DNA of 64,000 bases from Pseudovibrio sp. M1P-2-3 (GCF_031501865.1 NZ_JARRCW010000001.1:3744501-3808500); one strand, 5' to 3'; counted from the stretch's first letter, positions 17,382-26,940 are shown. Translations and numbers: made by a program. The notes: generated by a model from the letters alone, not told the origin.

Positions 17382-18556
17382 CTGGTGGCCTCCTCCAAAA
17401 TTGGATTATCTTTTTCTTCAGGTTGGCCTTTCTTTACCAAAGGATTTTCATAAAGGAAGATACGACCCAACGTATCCATGGTATCCAACCAGCCCTTAAA
17501 CGCAGAAATACTCTCCAGATCTTCAGGTTTTGGAACAAAGCGTGAGGACCATCCACCGGAATAGAGCCGACAATAGCGACAATCCACGTCAGGTGTGCAG
17601 CACTTTACCTTCATGGGCTGATGGTCCGTCCCAAAGTAGCGCATAGGCTCCACGATTCGAGAACCACAGCCCTCTGCTACTCCCGTTTGCGGATTAACGA
17701 CATGTGGGGCACGCGCAGCACTCATCATCTTGTTATAGCCGCGGTCATATACAACCACATCAGGAAACTTCTCGATGGCCTCTCCAATAGTCTCTTTCAT
17801 GCGGCACAGGTCGCTAAGACCAAGTTGCGGGTTGTCCTGAAGTGTACTAACCCTGAAAAATGCCTGATCATTGACTTGCATTGAGCCCAGCTTGCGCAAG
17901 TAGCTTTGGGTTGGCGAATAAATATTGAATGTGAGCGGCAGACCATGTTCACGACATAAATGGGCAACATGTGGAATTTGATCTATTGTCCAACGTGATA
18001 CCGTTAGAAGAATAATCGCCCGAGGATCACCAGCATAGTTTCGGAGTGCTTTGGGAAAAGCCCCTGATCCTCGCAGCAGCCTATCCGTTTTTTCATCTGC
18101 TGCCCAGACAGACACCCCGATCCGATAAGGCACTTCCGAAGGGATCTTTACAGTTCCATTACTTCCAATATTTCCATAGGGAAAACACTTCGCTGCTGAA
18201 AGAAGACGCTTGGGCTCCAATGCGGGTTCCGCACCCACAAAGTAGGCCATGGAAACACCGCGCCGCTGTTCACTTTTGAAAAAACGGCCCCACTCCGTAT
18301 CATCTCTTCGCGCATCTTGAACCGCCTCTCCCCCCCCTTCAAAATAGTAGCAGCCTTCACATTTGAGGTTGCACCGCGTCGAGGTTTCGTAAAAGGCCGG
18401 GCGGCGGAAAGCACGAACGACTTTTTTCGCAGTCCTATACCGAGTGTTTAGCTGTGGAGTTACTTTAAGAAGGTGACCAATGCGCTTTGCGACCCATTTT
18501 TTATAGGCAGGGCTACGAAAACTCGCAAAATTATCCGTTGGAGAGACAGTATTCAT
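17378..18556 (-). CDS. radical SAM enzyme with C-terminal cysteine cluster
   Basis: A 392-aa protein. The radical SAM motif CNLKCEGC has Cys62, Cys66 and Cys69, and VGAEP (about 113-117) stands for the GGEP SAM-binding block. Near the C-terminus are CGSRIVEP, KVKCCTPDVDCRYC (about 290-335), a group of at least five cysteines suggesting an auxiliary iron-sulfur cluster as in SPASM/twitch proteins. The reaction is not predictable. It lies 18 bp after the TPR-acyltransferase gene and overlaps the P450 start. No short peptide gene lies in the operon, so peptide modification is not supported. Confidence 0.85.
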   Translation of the reverse strand: MNTVSPTDNFASFRSPAYKKWVAKRIGHLLKVTPQLNTRYRTAKKVVRAFRRPAFYETSTRCNLKCEGCYYFEGGGEAVQDARRDDTEWGRFFKSEQRRGVSMAYFVGAEPALEPKRLLSAAKCFPYGNIGSNGTVKIPSEVPYRIGVSVWAADEKTDRLLRGSGAFPKALRNYAGDPRAIILLTVSRWTIDQIPHVAHLCREHGLPLTFNIYSPTQSYLRKLGSMQVNDQAFFRVSTLQDNPQLGLSDLCRMKETIGEAIEKFPDVVVYDRGYNKMMSAARAPHVVNPQTGVAEGCGSRIVEPMRYFGTDHQPMKVKCCTPDVDCRYCRLYSGGWSSRFVPKPEDLESISAFKGWLDTMDTLGRIFLYENPLVKKGQPEEKDNPILEEATS

Positions 18557-18574
18557 AAAACCCCTTCGGTTTAA

Positions 18575-20074
18575 TTAGTTTGGGTAGGCACCTAATGCCC
18601 TTGCCCAGAATTTACGAGAATAAATGAAGTTCTTTGGTCCTCGACATAGGTGCCTCTCAAGCTTTGAAACAAAGCAACGTGCCCATTCGGTTGTTGCTGA
18701 AGCAGAGTCTCTTAATTGGCCGGAGATAGCTATCTCTTCGATTTCAATGTTAATTTTTTCTCCATGCCAATAGGCTTGGCACCAGATTGTTGGAATCCCG
18801 TAGGTAACTGACAAACGGGCTGGTAGGTCCCATACTTTTAAAGAACCTCGTAAAAAATCGACTTCGACACTTGAGCTTGATGAAAAGCCATCACAAGCTA
18901 TACCCAAAACACAGTTCTGTTGCAGTGCGTCCAGGAGCGAACGCAACTGCATCTTAGACTTCCCGCCCAATATAATAGATGTCGCCGAAGCGGGCCGTAT
19001 GGATGATTGCGGCCGATGCGAAACTGAAAGGATTCGCTCGTCCCCCACTCGCTTGAATTTAGGGAAATGCCGTTCCAGAAACCAACAAGCTGCCATGTTC
19101 GGTCCATGGTGGGATGTTACCAACATGCATCCCTTGCCTTTTGCCAATGCTGTCTCAATCACACTCAGATCCGGCTGACAAAATAGTTCTTGCATGTCTT
19201 CCGCATCATCTGGCAAATTAAAAAATGTATGCGCTGCAAGTCTTCCAGCCGCTATACCCCAAGCCATCTCCTGTTCATAGGTGCGGGCACTCGTCTCTTT
19301 TGAGCACAATAGCGCTTGAATACTACGGCAAAGAACTTTGGTTGTTTCGGGTATGGCCGGAACCTCATTGAGACGGGTCCGAAATTCCACTGCAGTTCTA
19401 CACTCCCCCTCCTGCTGCCGTGCTTGCTTATATTTGGATATTGCCTGTTGTTCTTCTTTTTCCAAGTTGAAATGGCGAAGGCACTCTAGATAAAAGGAAA
19501 TATAGATCCTGTCTGCGGGAGATTCTTTGAACCATTCGGCACTTCTAGTAAGCGACTTTTGCGTTAAGGGGAGCACTCTATTTAAGCGTATATAGATACG
19601 TCGCAGGATAACGTCAGAGGGGTGACTTTCCAACGCCCTCTCAATTTTGAGTTCCACATCATCATATTCTCCCAACAATAGCAAGCTGCTTAACTCTGTC
19701 CGGAGGCCTAGTAAGTTCTCGGGATCTTTTGTTAAAAGCTGCCTGGAAAACTCAGCAGCCTTCCTATAATCTCCAAGCGCATTATAAAGCAGAGCGAGTT
19801 GGCGGAGCAATTTTTCTTTCTCTGGCCAGCTTTTAAGCGCTCTCTTTGCAAGGGCAAGAGCCTCCACATACTCACCTAGGGCTTGTTGTGCTCTAACAAG
19901 CCCTAGTGTCGCTGCCAAGTTATTGGGATTTACCTCCCTCAGCTCGGAAAAAAGGCGTGCAGCTCTTGAATAGTTGCCAGTTTTTTGAGCGTCCCGAGCC
20001 TTTTGCCGGAGTTCTTTAAGTTTGGCAAAGCTTGGGCGTTTATCTATTTTCCCTCCAGTTTCTAGATTATCCAT
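18575..20074 (-). CDS. TPR repeat / LpxL-like acyltransferase fusion
   Basis: A 499-aa protein. Residues 20-170 contain about four TPR-like helical pairs (NYSRAARLFSELREVNPNN, EYVEALALAKRAL, DYRKAAEFSRQLL). Residues 255-495 resemble the LpxL/HtrB lipid acyltransferase family: MLVTSHHGPNMAACWF (317-332), CDGF and VDFLRGS (394-411), LPARLSVTYGIPTI (417-430). The family's H-x4-(D/E) dyad is not intact, as the position of the acid is Met. There is no N-terminal membrane helix. It overlaps the carbamoyltransferase stop by 8 bp, with GGAGGAGG before ATG. Likely transfers an acyl group to, or binds, a product of this cluster. Confidence 0.8.
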   Translation of the reverse strand: MDNLETGGKIDKRPSFAKLKELRQKARDAQKTGNYSRAARLFSELREVNPNNLAATLGLVRAQQALGEYVEALALAKRALKSWPEKEKLLRQLALLYNALGDYRKAAEFSRQLLTKDPENLLGLRTELSSLLLLGEYDDVELKIERALESHPSDVILRRIYIRLNRVLPLTQKSLTRSAEWFKESPADRIYISFYLECLRHFNLEKEEQQAISKYKQARQQEGECRTAVEFRTRLNEVPAIPETTKVLCRSIQALLCSKETSARTYEQEMAWGIAAGRLAAHTFFNLPDDAEDMQELFCQPDLSVIETALAKGKGCMLVTSHHGPNMAACWFLERHFPKFKRVGDERILSVSHRPQSSIRPASATSIILGGKSKMQLRSLLDALQQNCVLGIACDGFSSSSSVEVDFLRGSLKVWDLPARLSVTYGIPTIWCQAYWHGEKINIEIEEIAISGQLRDSASATTEWARCFVSKLERHLCRGPKNFIYSRKFWARALGAYPN

Positions 20075-22082
20075 CCGCCTCCTCCAAGTGGTTCAGAAAA
20101 CTATCCGATCTGTTTGAATCCTCCGGTAAGGAGCTAATATTTGTGCCGCCTAAGTCATGGAATAGATCTATAAACTGAAAATCCACTCGTTTTGAAAACT
20201 GCGCCCTGATCCTTCTAAGAAGTTTGCGAAGTTTCGGTTGCTCCTGAGGGTCTTGATGGTCAAAAGTCCGCAAGCGTGGATTTTGCTGCTTTAGGACCAG
20301 CTCTTCCCGGCTAAAGCCAAGCGGATTAACGCGTTTCCTCTCTTGCTCCAAATCAAGTTTCGGAGAGGGCTGAAAACTTCTTGTACTTGACGTCCTTTCA
20401 CGTCCTTTAAGATAGGCACTGTAGTTAGTCAGCTCCAATCGAACCCCGTCGGCATAAACAACACGCAACCTTTTCTTTAAAGCAAAAACAATGGCTGCCT
20501 CAACGCTGTTCAGGATCGGCTCAGCACGATCATTGAGTGAGGTATTGCAAAGCATGGGTACACCAGTACGCGTATAAAAAGCCTCAATCGCCTGATAGAG
20601 TTCCAAATTCTGATCGCCCGTGAGTGTTTGCGCCCGAGCAGTCCCATTTAAGTGACAGATTGCCGGAACTCTGTGCCTTTTCTCTGGCTTCACAGTAAAT
20701 GCTTGGAGCATGTATGGGGATGGGAATGAGTTTTCAAACCAGTCGTTCATACAGCTCTCCAAAATGATTGGAGCAACTGGACGCCACCACTGCCGTTGTT
20801 TGATCCGGTTTAAAATCTCCCTACTTTTTTCAAATCGCGGATCCGCCAAAAGCGAGCGATGCCCAAGGGCGCGCGGGCCGACTTCACCTTGCCCTTGAAA
20901 CCACACCAGCGGCTCAGCAAGAAGATCCTCGGCGAATTGACTTGTTGTAAATTGAGACGTGCTTTCAATAAACTGGTCGTATTCTCCGCCCTTTAATAAC
21001 TCCTCTACAGTTGCTCCCTGCATTGAGCCCAAATATGGAGATGACAACTTGAATTGAAAGTCTTTGTTATCCTTATAAAACCGTAGCAGGCCCAACCCCA
21101 TAGAAAGCCCGGAATCGTTAACGCAAGGCGGTGCGAGAAACCCCTTAAAACCGAATTCATTCATCAAGTAAGTATTGGCAGGACAGTTCAGGGCCGCTCC
21201 GCCTGCCATTGCCAGATAACATTCACGAGCATTCACATTATGGGCGACAAGAGCATTTTCGATAGTCTGTTTCAACTCCATTTCGGTATAAGTCTGGACC
21301 AGTTTTGTCATCATCGCTGCCCTGCTTTCAGCTGGCGTAAAGCGTGTGTCAAAGTGGACTTCGTTCTTTGCAGAGCAAAGACGATCTAGGTCCACTAGTG
21401 TCGATTTGAACCAACTGTCGGCCTGAATAGAATCTGAAATTGTATAAATGGGCGGAGGGGGAGTATTTGCAGGTATAACTTTCCCGTTGCACGCTCCTGC
21501 AAGTGCCATCAAACTCCCTTCTTTCAAGCCAAAATGCATGCGTAGAAATGCCCAAAGGGGTGCTGCAGACGGAACAGAGAAAAGTGAGATTTCACCCTGT
21601 TTGGTCACAGCCCCTGTATAATAGTTCTTTTGGCGGCATTCGGTATCTTCAAGATTGTCCGGCCCACCATCAACAGCAAGAGCCACAATACACTCGGTGT
21701 CAAAAATTCGTTTGTTGACCATGAGCGCACTAAACAGGTGAGCGAGATTATGCTGCGGAAATTCTCCGTAACCGCTCCAATAATCCACTGGGCTGGTATT
21801 AAGGCCCGGGGTGCCCCAAATGTCTTTAATCTGTGAAAGATTTATGCCGAGCGGTTGAAGACGCTCTTGCAAAAAGCACTCAAAATGACGCCGGTCATAG
21901 AAGGGCTGCATGTGATGTTTCTGGCCCGAAAACCGCTCCAGCTCCCAGACCTGAACCAGATCAATGGCTTTACCCTTTTTATGCCACAAGCTGATACTAT
22001 GGTCATGACGTAGAGCAATATCATAAAGATACTCCAGATTTCCAACATGACTATAAACCGAAATATAGTAGCCGTTCTCCAC
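20067..22082 (-). CDS. carbamoyltransferase, NodU/CmcH family
   Basis: A 671-aa protein. The N-terminal Kae1-like domain has a metal-binding HNLAH (His111, His115), followed by ALAVDGGPDN and AMAGGAALNCPAN (291-303). The C-terminal domain has GQGEVGPRALGHRSLLADPR (397-416) and CNTSLNDRAEPI (512-523), the family signatures. These enzymes transfer carbamoyl from carbamoyl phosphate via carbamoyl-adenylate to a hydroxyl of a natural product or Nod factor. About 110 residues extend beyond the catalytic part (560-671), with no recognised domain. Start GTG, with GAGGAG 9 nt upstream. First gene of the coupled four-gene operon. Confidence 0.92.
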   Translation of the reverse strand: MENGYYISVYSHVGNLEYLYDIALRHDHSISLWHKKGKAIDLVQVWELERFSGQKHHMQPFYDRRHFECFLQERLQPLGINLSQIKDIWGTPGLNTSPVDYWSGYGEFPQHNLAHLFSALMVNKRIFDTECIVALAVDGGPDNLEDTECRQKNYYTGAVTKQGEISLFSVPSAAPLWAFLRMHFGLKEGSLMALAGACNGKVIPANTPPPPIYTISDSIQADSWFKSTLVDLDRLCSAKNEVHFDTRFTPAESRAAMMTKLVQTYTEMELKQTIENALVAHNVNARECYLAMAGGAALNCPANTYLMNEFGFKGFLAPPCVNDSGLSMGLGLLRFYKDNKDFQFKLSSPYLGSMQGATVEELLKGGEYDQFIESTSQFTTSQFAEDLLAEPLVWFQGQGEVGPRALGHRSLLADPRFEKSREILNRIKQRQWWRPVAPIILESCMNDWFENSFPSPYMLQAFTVKPEKRHRVPAICHLNGTARAQTLTGDQNLELYQAIEAFYTRTGVPMLCNTSLNDRAEPILNSVEAAIVFALKKRLRVVYADGVRLELTNYSAYLKGRERTSSTRSFQPSPKLDLEQERKRVNPLGFSREELVLKQQNPRLRTFDHQDPQEQPKLRKLLRRIRAQFSKRVDFQFIDLFHDLGGTNISSLPEDSNRSDSFLNHLEEADG

Positions 22083-22219
22083 GAAGATCTACTCCTCATG
22101 CCTCAGTCTGATACCATGTATTTAGATGACTGCGATACCTGAGTACGATATGAGTGAGACCTACGAAATCCTGAAAAAGTAAGGGTAACTCCCCCAAATA
22201 TTTATCAAAGTCTGGGCTC

Positions 22220-23470
22220 CTAAAAATCTATTAGGAACTCCAGACCCACCACGACAGCATCATCAATATCCCCTCGACCAGACGGGTTGGAGATATACTG
22301 TAGGTCAGCTGTTAAATAGGACCACTTCGTGAACTGCACACGGTGATTTACTTCCCAGACCAGTTCGAAATTCTGCCCTTCTAACTCTTCACTGAATTGA
22401 GCAAGGTATGCAGCAGCGGCTGTTATGTCCTCGTCCCGAGTGGGGAAAAGCCCTTTATAGGAAAGCCCCCCATATGCCGCAAATGGTACTGCGTTAATGC
22501 CTTGTTTGGGAAAAAGCGTTGCCACCGCCCAAAGGCTAAGCCCTTGTTCACCATGCTCTTGATAGACCATCTGTCTGCCCATGACGTAGTAGCCAAAGTT
22601 TTTATAGGAGCTATTTTCAGGGTTGTTCAAATTCTCATATTTCCCCGTATCCATAAAGGCTCCCACTGCAAAATGGCCAGGAAGTCTCCCCTGTCCCTCA
22701 AGATAATCGACGTCATACCCAAACTCTCCGATCATCAAAACACCTCTGTTCAAATCCATACTGAAGTCCAAACCGTGTTTATGGGGTGCTTGCACACTCG
22801 GGTCGGCATTAAAAACACCCGCGCTTAAATAGAGGTTGGTATCTGACGAGACGCTCGCTTGTATTCCCAAATTCGCAAGTGGATCCGACGTGAATGAGGG
22901 TACATCATTTTGCAGGCTCAAAGGGTTGGGATTCACTGCCGCATTGACATAGTTTGCGTAAAAATTATCGGAAGCAAAACCATCTCCAACAGGAATTTTT
23001 CCTAGCTTTATCTGTAGGTTATCATGCCACAGGTCCTGTTCAAAATAGACTTTTGCAAGGCGAAGTACATTATCTACATAGGTTTCTGCGGCTATAAAAT
23101 AGTTTCCAATATCATCCTGAGAAAGGTCTCTTCCCTGATCCCAAGATACGGAGATATGAAAACTCAAACCATTGCTTCCAATAATTTTTTCAAGATCAAA
23201 AGTAAGCTCTCCAAGAAGTGATGCAGCATATGCGGCGCTCTGGTTCTGACCGCCAACGGGGTTGGACAGTAAGTCAGCGTCATAAAATAACAGAGGCGTT
23301 ATTCCCGCTTCGACCATCCGGGCTCTCACTCCATTCCAGTCCCCTGTCGCCTTGTCAGAAAAAGGATATGTATCTGCCCACCCAATTGAAGCCCCAAACA
23401 GACAAGCAACTGCAATGGAGAGAAGAGTTAAATTACGTCTGGAGTTTGAAAGGTATACATGCATTTTCAT
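22220..23470 (-). CDS. OprB-type carbohydrate porin
   Basis: A 416-aa outer-membrane protein. A signal peptide (NLTLLSIAVACLFGASIGWA, about residues 13-32) precedes a domain starting DKATGDWNGVRARMVEAGI, the typical OprB entry. IKLGKIPVGDGF and DVPSFTSDPLANLGIQAS blocks follow, and it ends with GLEFLIDF, a terminal aromatic as needed for outer-membrane insertion. The family mediates sugar uptake. It is co-directional with, and 137 bp upstream of, the carbamoyltransferase operon, so it may or may not belong to it. Confidence 0.88.
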   Translation of the reverse strand: MKMHVYLSNSRRNLTLLSIAVACLFGASIGWADTYPFSDKATGDWNGVRARMVEAGITPLLFYDADLLSNPVGGQNQSAAYAASLLGELTFDLEKIIGSNGLSFHISVSWDQGRDLSQDDIGNYFIAAETYVDNVLRLAKVYFEQDLWHDNLQIKLGKIPVGDGFASDNFYANYVNAAVNPNPLSLQNDVPSFTSDPLANLGIQASVSSDTNLYLSAGVFNADPSVQAPHKHGLDFSMDLNRGVLMIGEFGYDVDYLEGQGRLPGHFAVGAFMDTGKYENLNNPENSSYKNFGYYVMGRQMVYQEHGEQGLSLWAVATLFPKQGINAVPFAAYGGLSYKGLFPTRDEDITAAAAYLAQFSEELEGQNFELVWEVNHRVQFTKWSYLTADLQYISNPSGRGDIDDAVVVGLEFLIDF

Positions 23471-23812
23471 CCAGCAAACCAGCCATGGAGCAAGGACCCA
23501 AAAGGCTCATGTTTCATTCCGATCACAGATCGAAGATGAAACTATCCCAGCCTTTTAGCATGTAGAAACTGCTTGAGAAACTGACAGAAATTGCTGGTTT
23601 GGAAGCGCAAAATCTTGCGGGCAAGAACCGGCGTCCTTTCCTTTAAGTTATTCATAAGTGCTCATCCCCCAAGCGAAGAACCTTCAATATTCAGGAGTTC
23701 GCAATAAGTGGTTATCCGTTTAAACTGACCAAGAACTAAGTCAATGCACTCCATTGCGAGCCAGCCCCCGGCGAATGGACCTGCTTAATCGTCAAGCTTA
23801 TAGAGCGTTTCC

Positions 23813-25192
23813 ATGGCAACAGACTTTAATGCTTTTCTTGCTGCCAAACGCTTTGGATTAGGGGCCACCCCCTATGAGATTTCCAGTTATGCGCGGGATC
23901 CACAAGGAAGCCTTTTGCAACAACTGGCACGCCCAAAAGACGCTCTCATCTCTCCTCACCAGCTGTTAAACAACGCAGAAGCGCTCAAAGCCTTCTACGC
24001 ATATCGCAGGAAACGCGATACCTTTGACAAAACAATAATTTTAACAGGTAAAGAAAGGTCAAAAGCCCTGCGGGAACGTCTTGGACAACCACCGCGGGAG
24101 TTTACCTATAAAAGAGAAGTGGAAGCCCGCATCTTCCATGCCTCGCAAACCCGCAGCCCGTTTTTGGAGCGGCTGGTTATGTTCTGGTCAAACCATCTTT
24201 GTATTTCCGTAGGTAAAGGCCAAACCGTAACCACCCTAGCGGGCCCTTATGAGCGGGATGTAATTCGCCCTAATATTTTAGGCCGCTTCGAAGATATGCT
24301 ATTGGCCTCAATTCAACATCCAGCCATGCTGAATTATCTGGACAATAATCGTTCCATCGGCCCCAACTCCAATTATGGACGGAAATCCCAAAGAGGGCTC
24401 AACGAAAATCTCGCACGCGAGATCCTTGAACTTCATACCCTTGGGGTAAACGGCGGCTACACGCAGGCCGATATCATCGCCTTTGCAAAGACTTTAAGTG
24501 GCTGGACCTATTATTCAGCCAAGGATAAGAAATCAGGGCAATTCAGATTTCTTAAAACCCGCCATGAACCCGGCCCAAAAATAGTATTAAACAAGACCTA
24601 CCCTCCTTCGGGAAAAAAACAGGCAATTGCGATATTGAAAGATCTCGCCAAGCATCCCTCAACGGCCCGTTTTCTATCTAAAAAGCTGGTTACTTACTTT
24701 CTAGGTGAGGATCCAGATGAAGACCTCGTTTCTCACCTGAGCTCGGTTTATTTATCTAGCAACGGCAATCTCATGGCTTTAACACAAGCGATGATTACAT
24801 CTGCGAAAATGTGGGCGGGGCTGCCGCACGCCTTTATTTCCCCCTATGAGTTTTTGATCGCAACCAACAGGGCCACAGGGCATGTCCCCAATATCAAGGA
24901 AAGCGTGAGAATGCTCAGAATTTTGGGGGAAGAAACTTGGTCTCCCCCTTCCCCTGCGGGCTGGCCCGTAGGCCCGAATGTTTGGCTCGCACCTGATGCC
25001 CTTTTGGAACGGATTGACTGGGCAACCCGTATAAGCCGCAGTATACGCATTCCAAAAAACATTCTTGCCCATAGCAACAAAATTCTTGAACCCGCGTTGA
25101 GTTCCCAAACCCGAAGAACCATTAGCCGGGCAGAGTCCCGACAACAGGCCCATGCCCTACTTCTCTTAAGTCCAGAATTCCAAAGGAGATAA
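23813..25192 (+). CDS. DUF1800 protein
   Basis: A 459-aa protein with the family hallmarks: FLAAKRFGLGATPYEI at the N-terminus, ERLVMFWSNHLC, NLAREILELHTLGVNGGYTQADI and a C-terminal AGWPVGPNVWL. No signal peptide is visible. The family is nearly always encoded immediately before a DUF1501 gene, as here with a 7-bp gap, and its function is unknown. The start has no strong ribosome site, but the family N-terminus begins here. Confidence 0.9.
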   Translation: MATDFNAFLAAKRFGLGATPYEISSYARDPQGSLLQQLARPKDALISPHQLLNNAEALKAFYAYRRKRDTFDKTIILTGKERSKALRERLGQPPREFTYKREVEARIFHASQTRSPFLERLVMFWSNHLCISVGKGQTVTTLAGPYERDVIRPNILGRFEDMLLASIQHPAMLNYLDNNRSIGPNSNYGRKSQRGLNENLAREILELHTLGVNGGYTQADIIAFAKTLSGWTYYSAKDKKSGQFRFLKTRHEPGPKIVLNKTYPPSGKKQAIAILKDLAKHPSTARFLSKKLVTYFLGEDPDEDLVSHLSSVYLSSNGNLMALTQAMITSAKMWAGLPHAFISPYEFLIATNRATGHVPNIKESVRMLRILGEETWSPPSPAGWPVGPNVWLAPDALLERIDWATRISRSIRIPKNILAHSNKILEPALSSQTRRTISRAESRQQAHALLLLSPEFQRR

Positions 25193-25199
25193 ACTCAAG

Positions 25200-26432
25200 A
25201 TGTCCCTTTGTGTTTCCTCTCGCAGACAGTTCCTTCTGGGTTCAGCCTCTTTGGCAGCCTGGGCATTTCAGCCACGCATTGCTTCAGCTCTTTCCAATCA
25301 TGACCCACGTCTGCTTGTGCTTAATCTGCGTGGTGGCATGGACGGCCTTGGTGTGGTGCAGCCAATTGGCGACCCCCAGTTTTCTATAGTAAGAGCCAAG
25401 TCTATGGATGTAGACCACCAGCTGGGCGCCGTTATACCTCTGGACAATTTCTTCTCGCTTCATCCTGCAATGCCCACCCTTGGCAAGCTTTATAACAAAG
25501 GCGATGTTCTGTTTATTCACGCAGTATCAACGCCCTATAAAAGCCGCTCCCATTTTGACGCTCAAGATTTACTGGAGTCCGGCCTGCCTAACTTGGGGGC
25601 CTCAAAGAGTGGATGGCTTAACCGCGCAATCTCCACCCTTCCAAAAGGAGAGGGATTACCTCCAAAACAAGGGCTTGCGCTCAGTTCATCCCTGCCACTA
25701 CTTCTACGAGGAGATGCGCGCATTCTGTCTTGGATGCCGCCAGGATTTGCCCCCGCACGGCAAGACACCAAACAACGCCTTTTGAACCTTTATGACCGGA
25801 CAGATGAAGCGATGCATGCTGCGATGGAAGCAAGTATCATGCTGGAGGAGGTTACGGGCGGTGAACGGGCTATGCTGCGAGAGATGAAAGCCATGCATGA
25901 ACGCGCAAAGGGGCAAAGCCGCACCCTTTTTCTCACCGCGCAAGCGGCAACAAAATTACTACTTGACCCCATGGGGCCGCGCATTGGTGCTATGGAACTG
26001 GAAGGTTGGGATACACATGTGGGCGGACATCACTACTCCCCGCGTTTTATCGCACTGCTTCAACGACTGGATCAGGTTATTGGTGTTCTCCAACGAGGTC
26101 TTGCCCCCGTATGGGACCAGACAGTGCTATGTATCATGACGGAGTTTGGCAGAACTGCCGAATTCAATGGAACAAAAGGGACTGATCACGGGGTGGGAAC
26201 GCTGTCTATTCTCATTGGCGGCGCTGTGAAAGGGGGGCGTGTGCAAACGGACTGGCCCGGCCTTCGTAAAGAACAGCTTTTTGAGGGAAGAGACTTACTG
26301 CCTACAACTGATATTCGCAGTGTCTTTAAAGGTGTACTTGCAGATCATCTGGGCATTCCTGAGAAGCTTCTTGCCCAAACCGTATTCCCGCAAAGCAGAA
26401 ATATCGCTCCAATGCGGGATACAATCTCATGA
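25200..26432 (+). CDS. DUF1501 protein, Tat-exported
   Basis: A 410-aa protein with a twin-arginine signal (SRRQFLLGSASLAAWAF, residues 7-23). Next come LVLNLRGGMDGLGVVQP, VSTPYKSRSHFDAQDLLE, and near the C-terminus WDTHVGGHHY, VLCIMTEFGRTAEFNGTKGTDHG and MLV-type sulfatase-fold blocks. Relatives have an alkaline phosphatase/sulfatase-like fold. AAAGGAG lies 11 nt before the ATG. With DUF1800 it forms a conserved two-gene operon whose role is unresolved. Confidence 0.92.
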   Translation: MSLCVSSRRQFLLGSASLAAWAFQPRIASALSNHDPRLLVLNLRGGMDGLGVVQPIGDPQFSIVRAKSMDVDHQLGAVIPLDNFFSLHPAMPTLGKLYNKGDVLFIHAVSTPYKSRSHFDAQDLLESGLPNLGASKSGWLNRAISTLPKGEGLPPKQGLALSSSLPLLLRGDARILSWMPPGFAPARQDTKQRLLNLYDRTDEAMHAAMEASIMLEEVTGGERAMLREMKAMHERAKGQSRTLFLTAQAATKLLLDPMGPRIGAMELEGWDTHVGGHHYSPRFIALLQRLDQVIGVLQRGLAPVWDQTVLCIMTEFGRTAEFNGTKGTDHGVGTLSILIGGAVKGGRVQTDWPGLRKEQLFEGRDLLPTTDIRSVFKGVLADHLGIPEKLLAQTVFPQSRNIAPMRDTIS

Positions 26433-26495
26433 TGAAGGTAGTTTTTCGGTGTGCCTGAACTTCCTCAATGGCTATAAAAACCAAGCGTTCAAGCC

Positions 26496-26876
26496 CTATG
26501 CGTAACTGACAATTTCAAACTCAATACCGTCATCATCATCAAAGTAAAAGCGTTTGCCCGGCTCATAATCAGCGTGATTACGGGTATTGTACCCTGCGTC
26601 TAAAACCTTCTTCTCAACTGCATCCAGATCATTCACCACAACACCTACATGATTTAAGCCCCCTTTGGTCTCATAGGTATCACTGGTGGAATCCTGTGAG
26701 TTTCCAAGGGAGTAAACAGCCAGATAGCTCTCGTCATTGCCCACATGAATGGTGGTTCCTCCTGCTCTGGCAAGGCCTTTCCAGCGGACCTTCCATCCAA
26801 ACCAGTCCACCAGACGGTTTGCAGTGGCATCGGGATCTGAAACGGTGATATTTACATGCTCTAAAAAACTAGCCAT
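26496..26876 (-). CDS. VOC/glyoxalase-fold protein, SoxR-controlled
   Basis: A 126-aa vicinal-oxygen-chelate protein: FLEHVNITVSDPDATANRL, GGLNHVGVVVNDLDAVEKKV and KRFYFDDDDGIEFEIVSY. The first His, second His and last Glu are the usual metal ligands. The substrate is unknown; it could be glyoxalase-, antibiotic-resistance- or dioxygenase-like. The start at residue 13 of the longest frame matches the family and has GAAGG upstream. It is divergent from soxR with a SoxR operator in the promoter, so it is probably the SoxR target. Confidence 0.87.
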   Translation of the reverse strand: MASFLEHVNITVSDPDATANRLVDWFGWKVRWKGLARAGGTTIHVGNDESYLAVYSLGNSQDSTSDTYETKGGLNHVGVVVNDLDAVEKKVLDAGYNTRNHADYEPGKRFYFDDDDGIEFEIVSYA

Positions 26877-26924
26877 TGGAGTTGCACCTTCTTGTTTGAC
26901 AACCAATGACACCCTGTTTAATTG

Positions 26925-26940
26925 TTCAAGTTAACTTGAA
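26925..26940. promoter_or_regulatory. SoxR operator within a 19-bp-spaced promoter
   Basis: A perfect 16-bp palindrome TTCAAGTTAACTTGAA, the core of the SoxR box (consensus CCTCAAGTTAACTTGAGG). On the minus strand it lies between TTGACT (-35) and TAAACA (-10) with a 19-bp spacer, the overlong spacing typical of MerR-family-activated promoters. It reads towards the VOC gene. Confidence 0.88.

Noticed and set aside
16013-23812. RiPP precursor peptide for the radical SAM enzyme
   Set aside because: The gaps inside the operon are too short, and I found no short frame with a ribosome site nearby.
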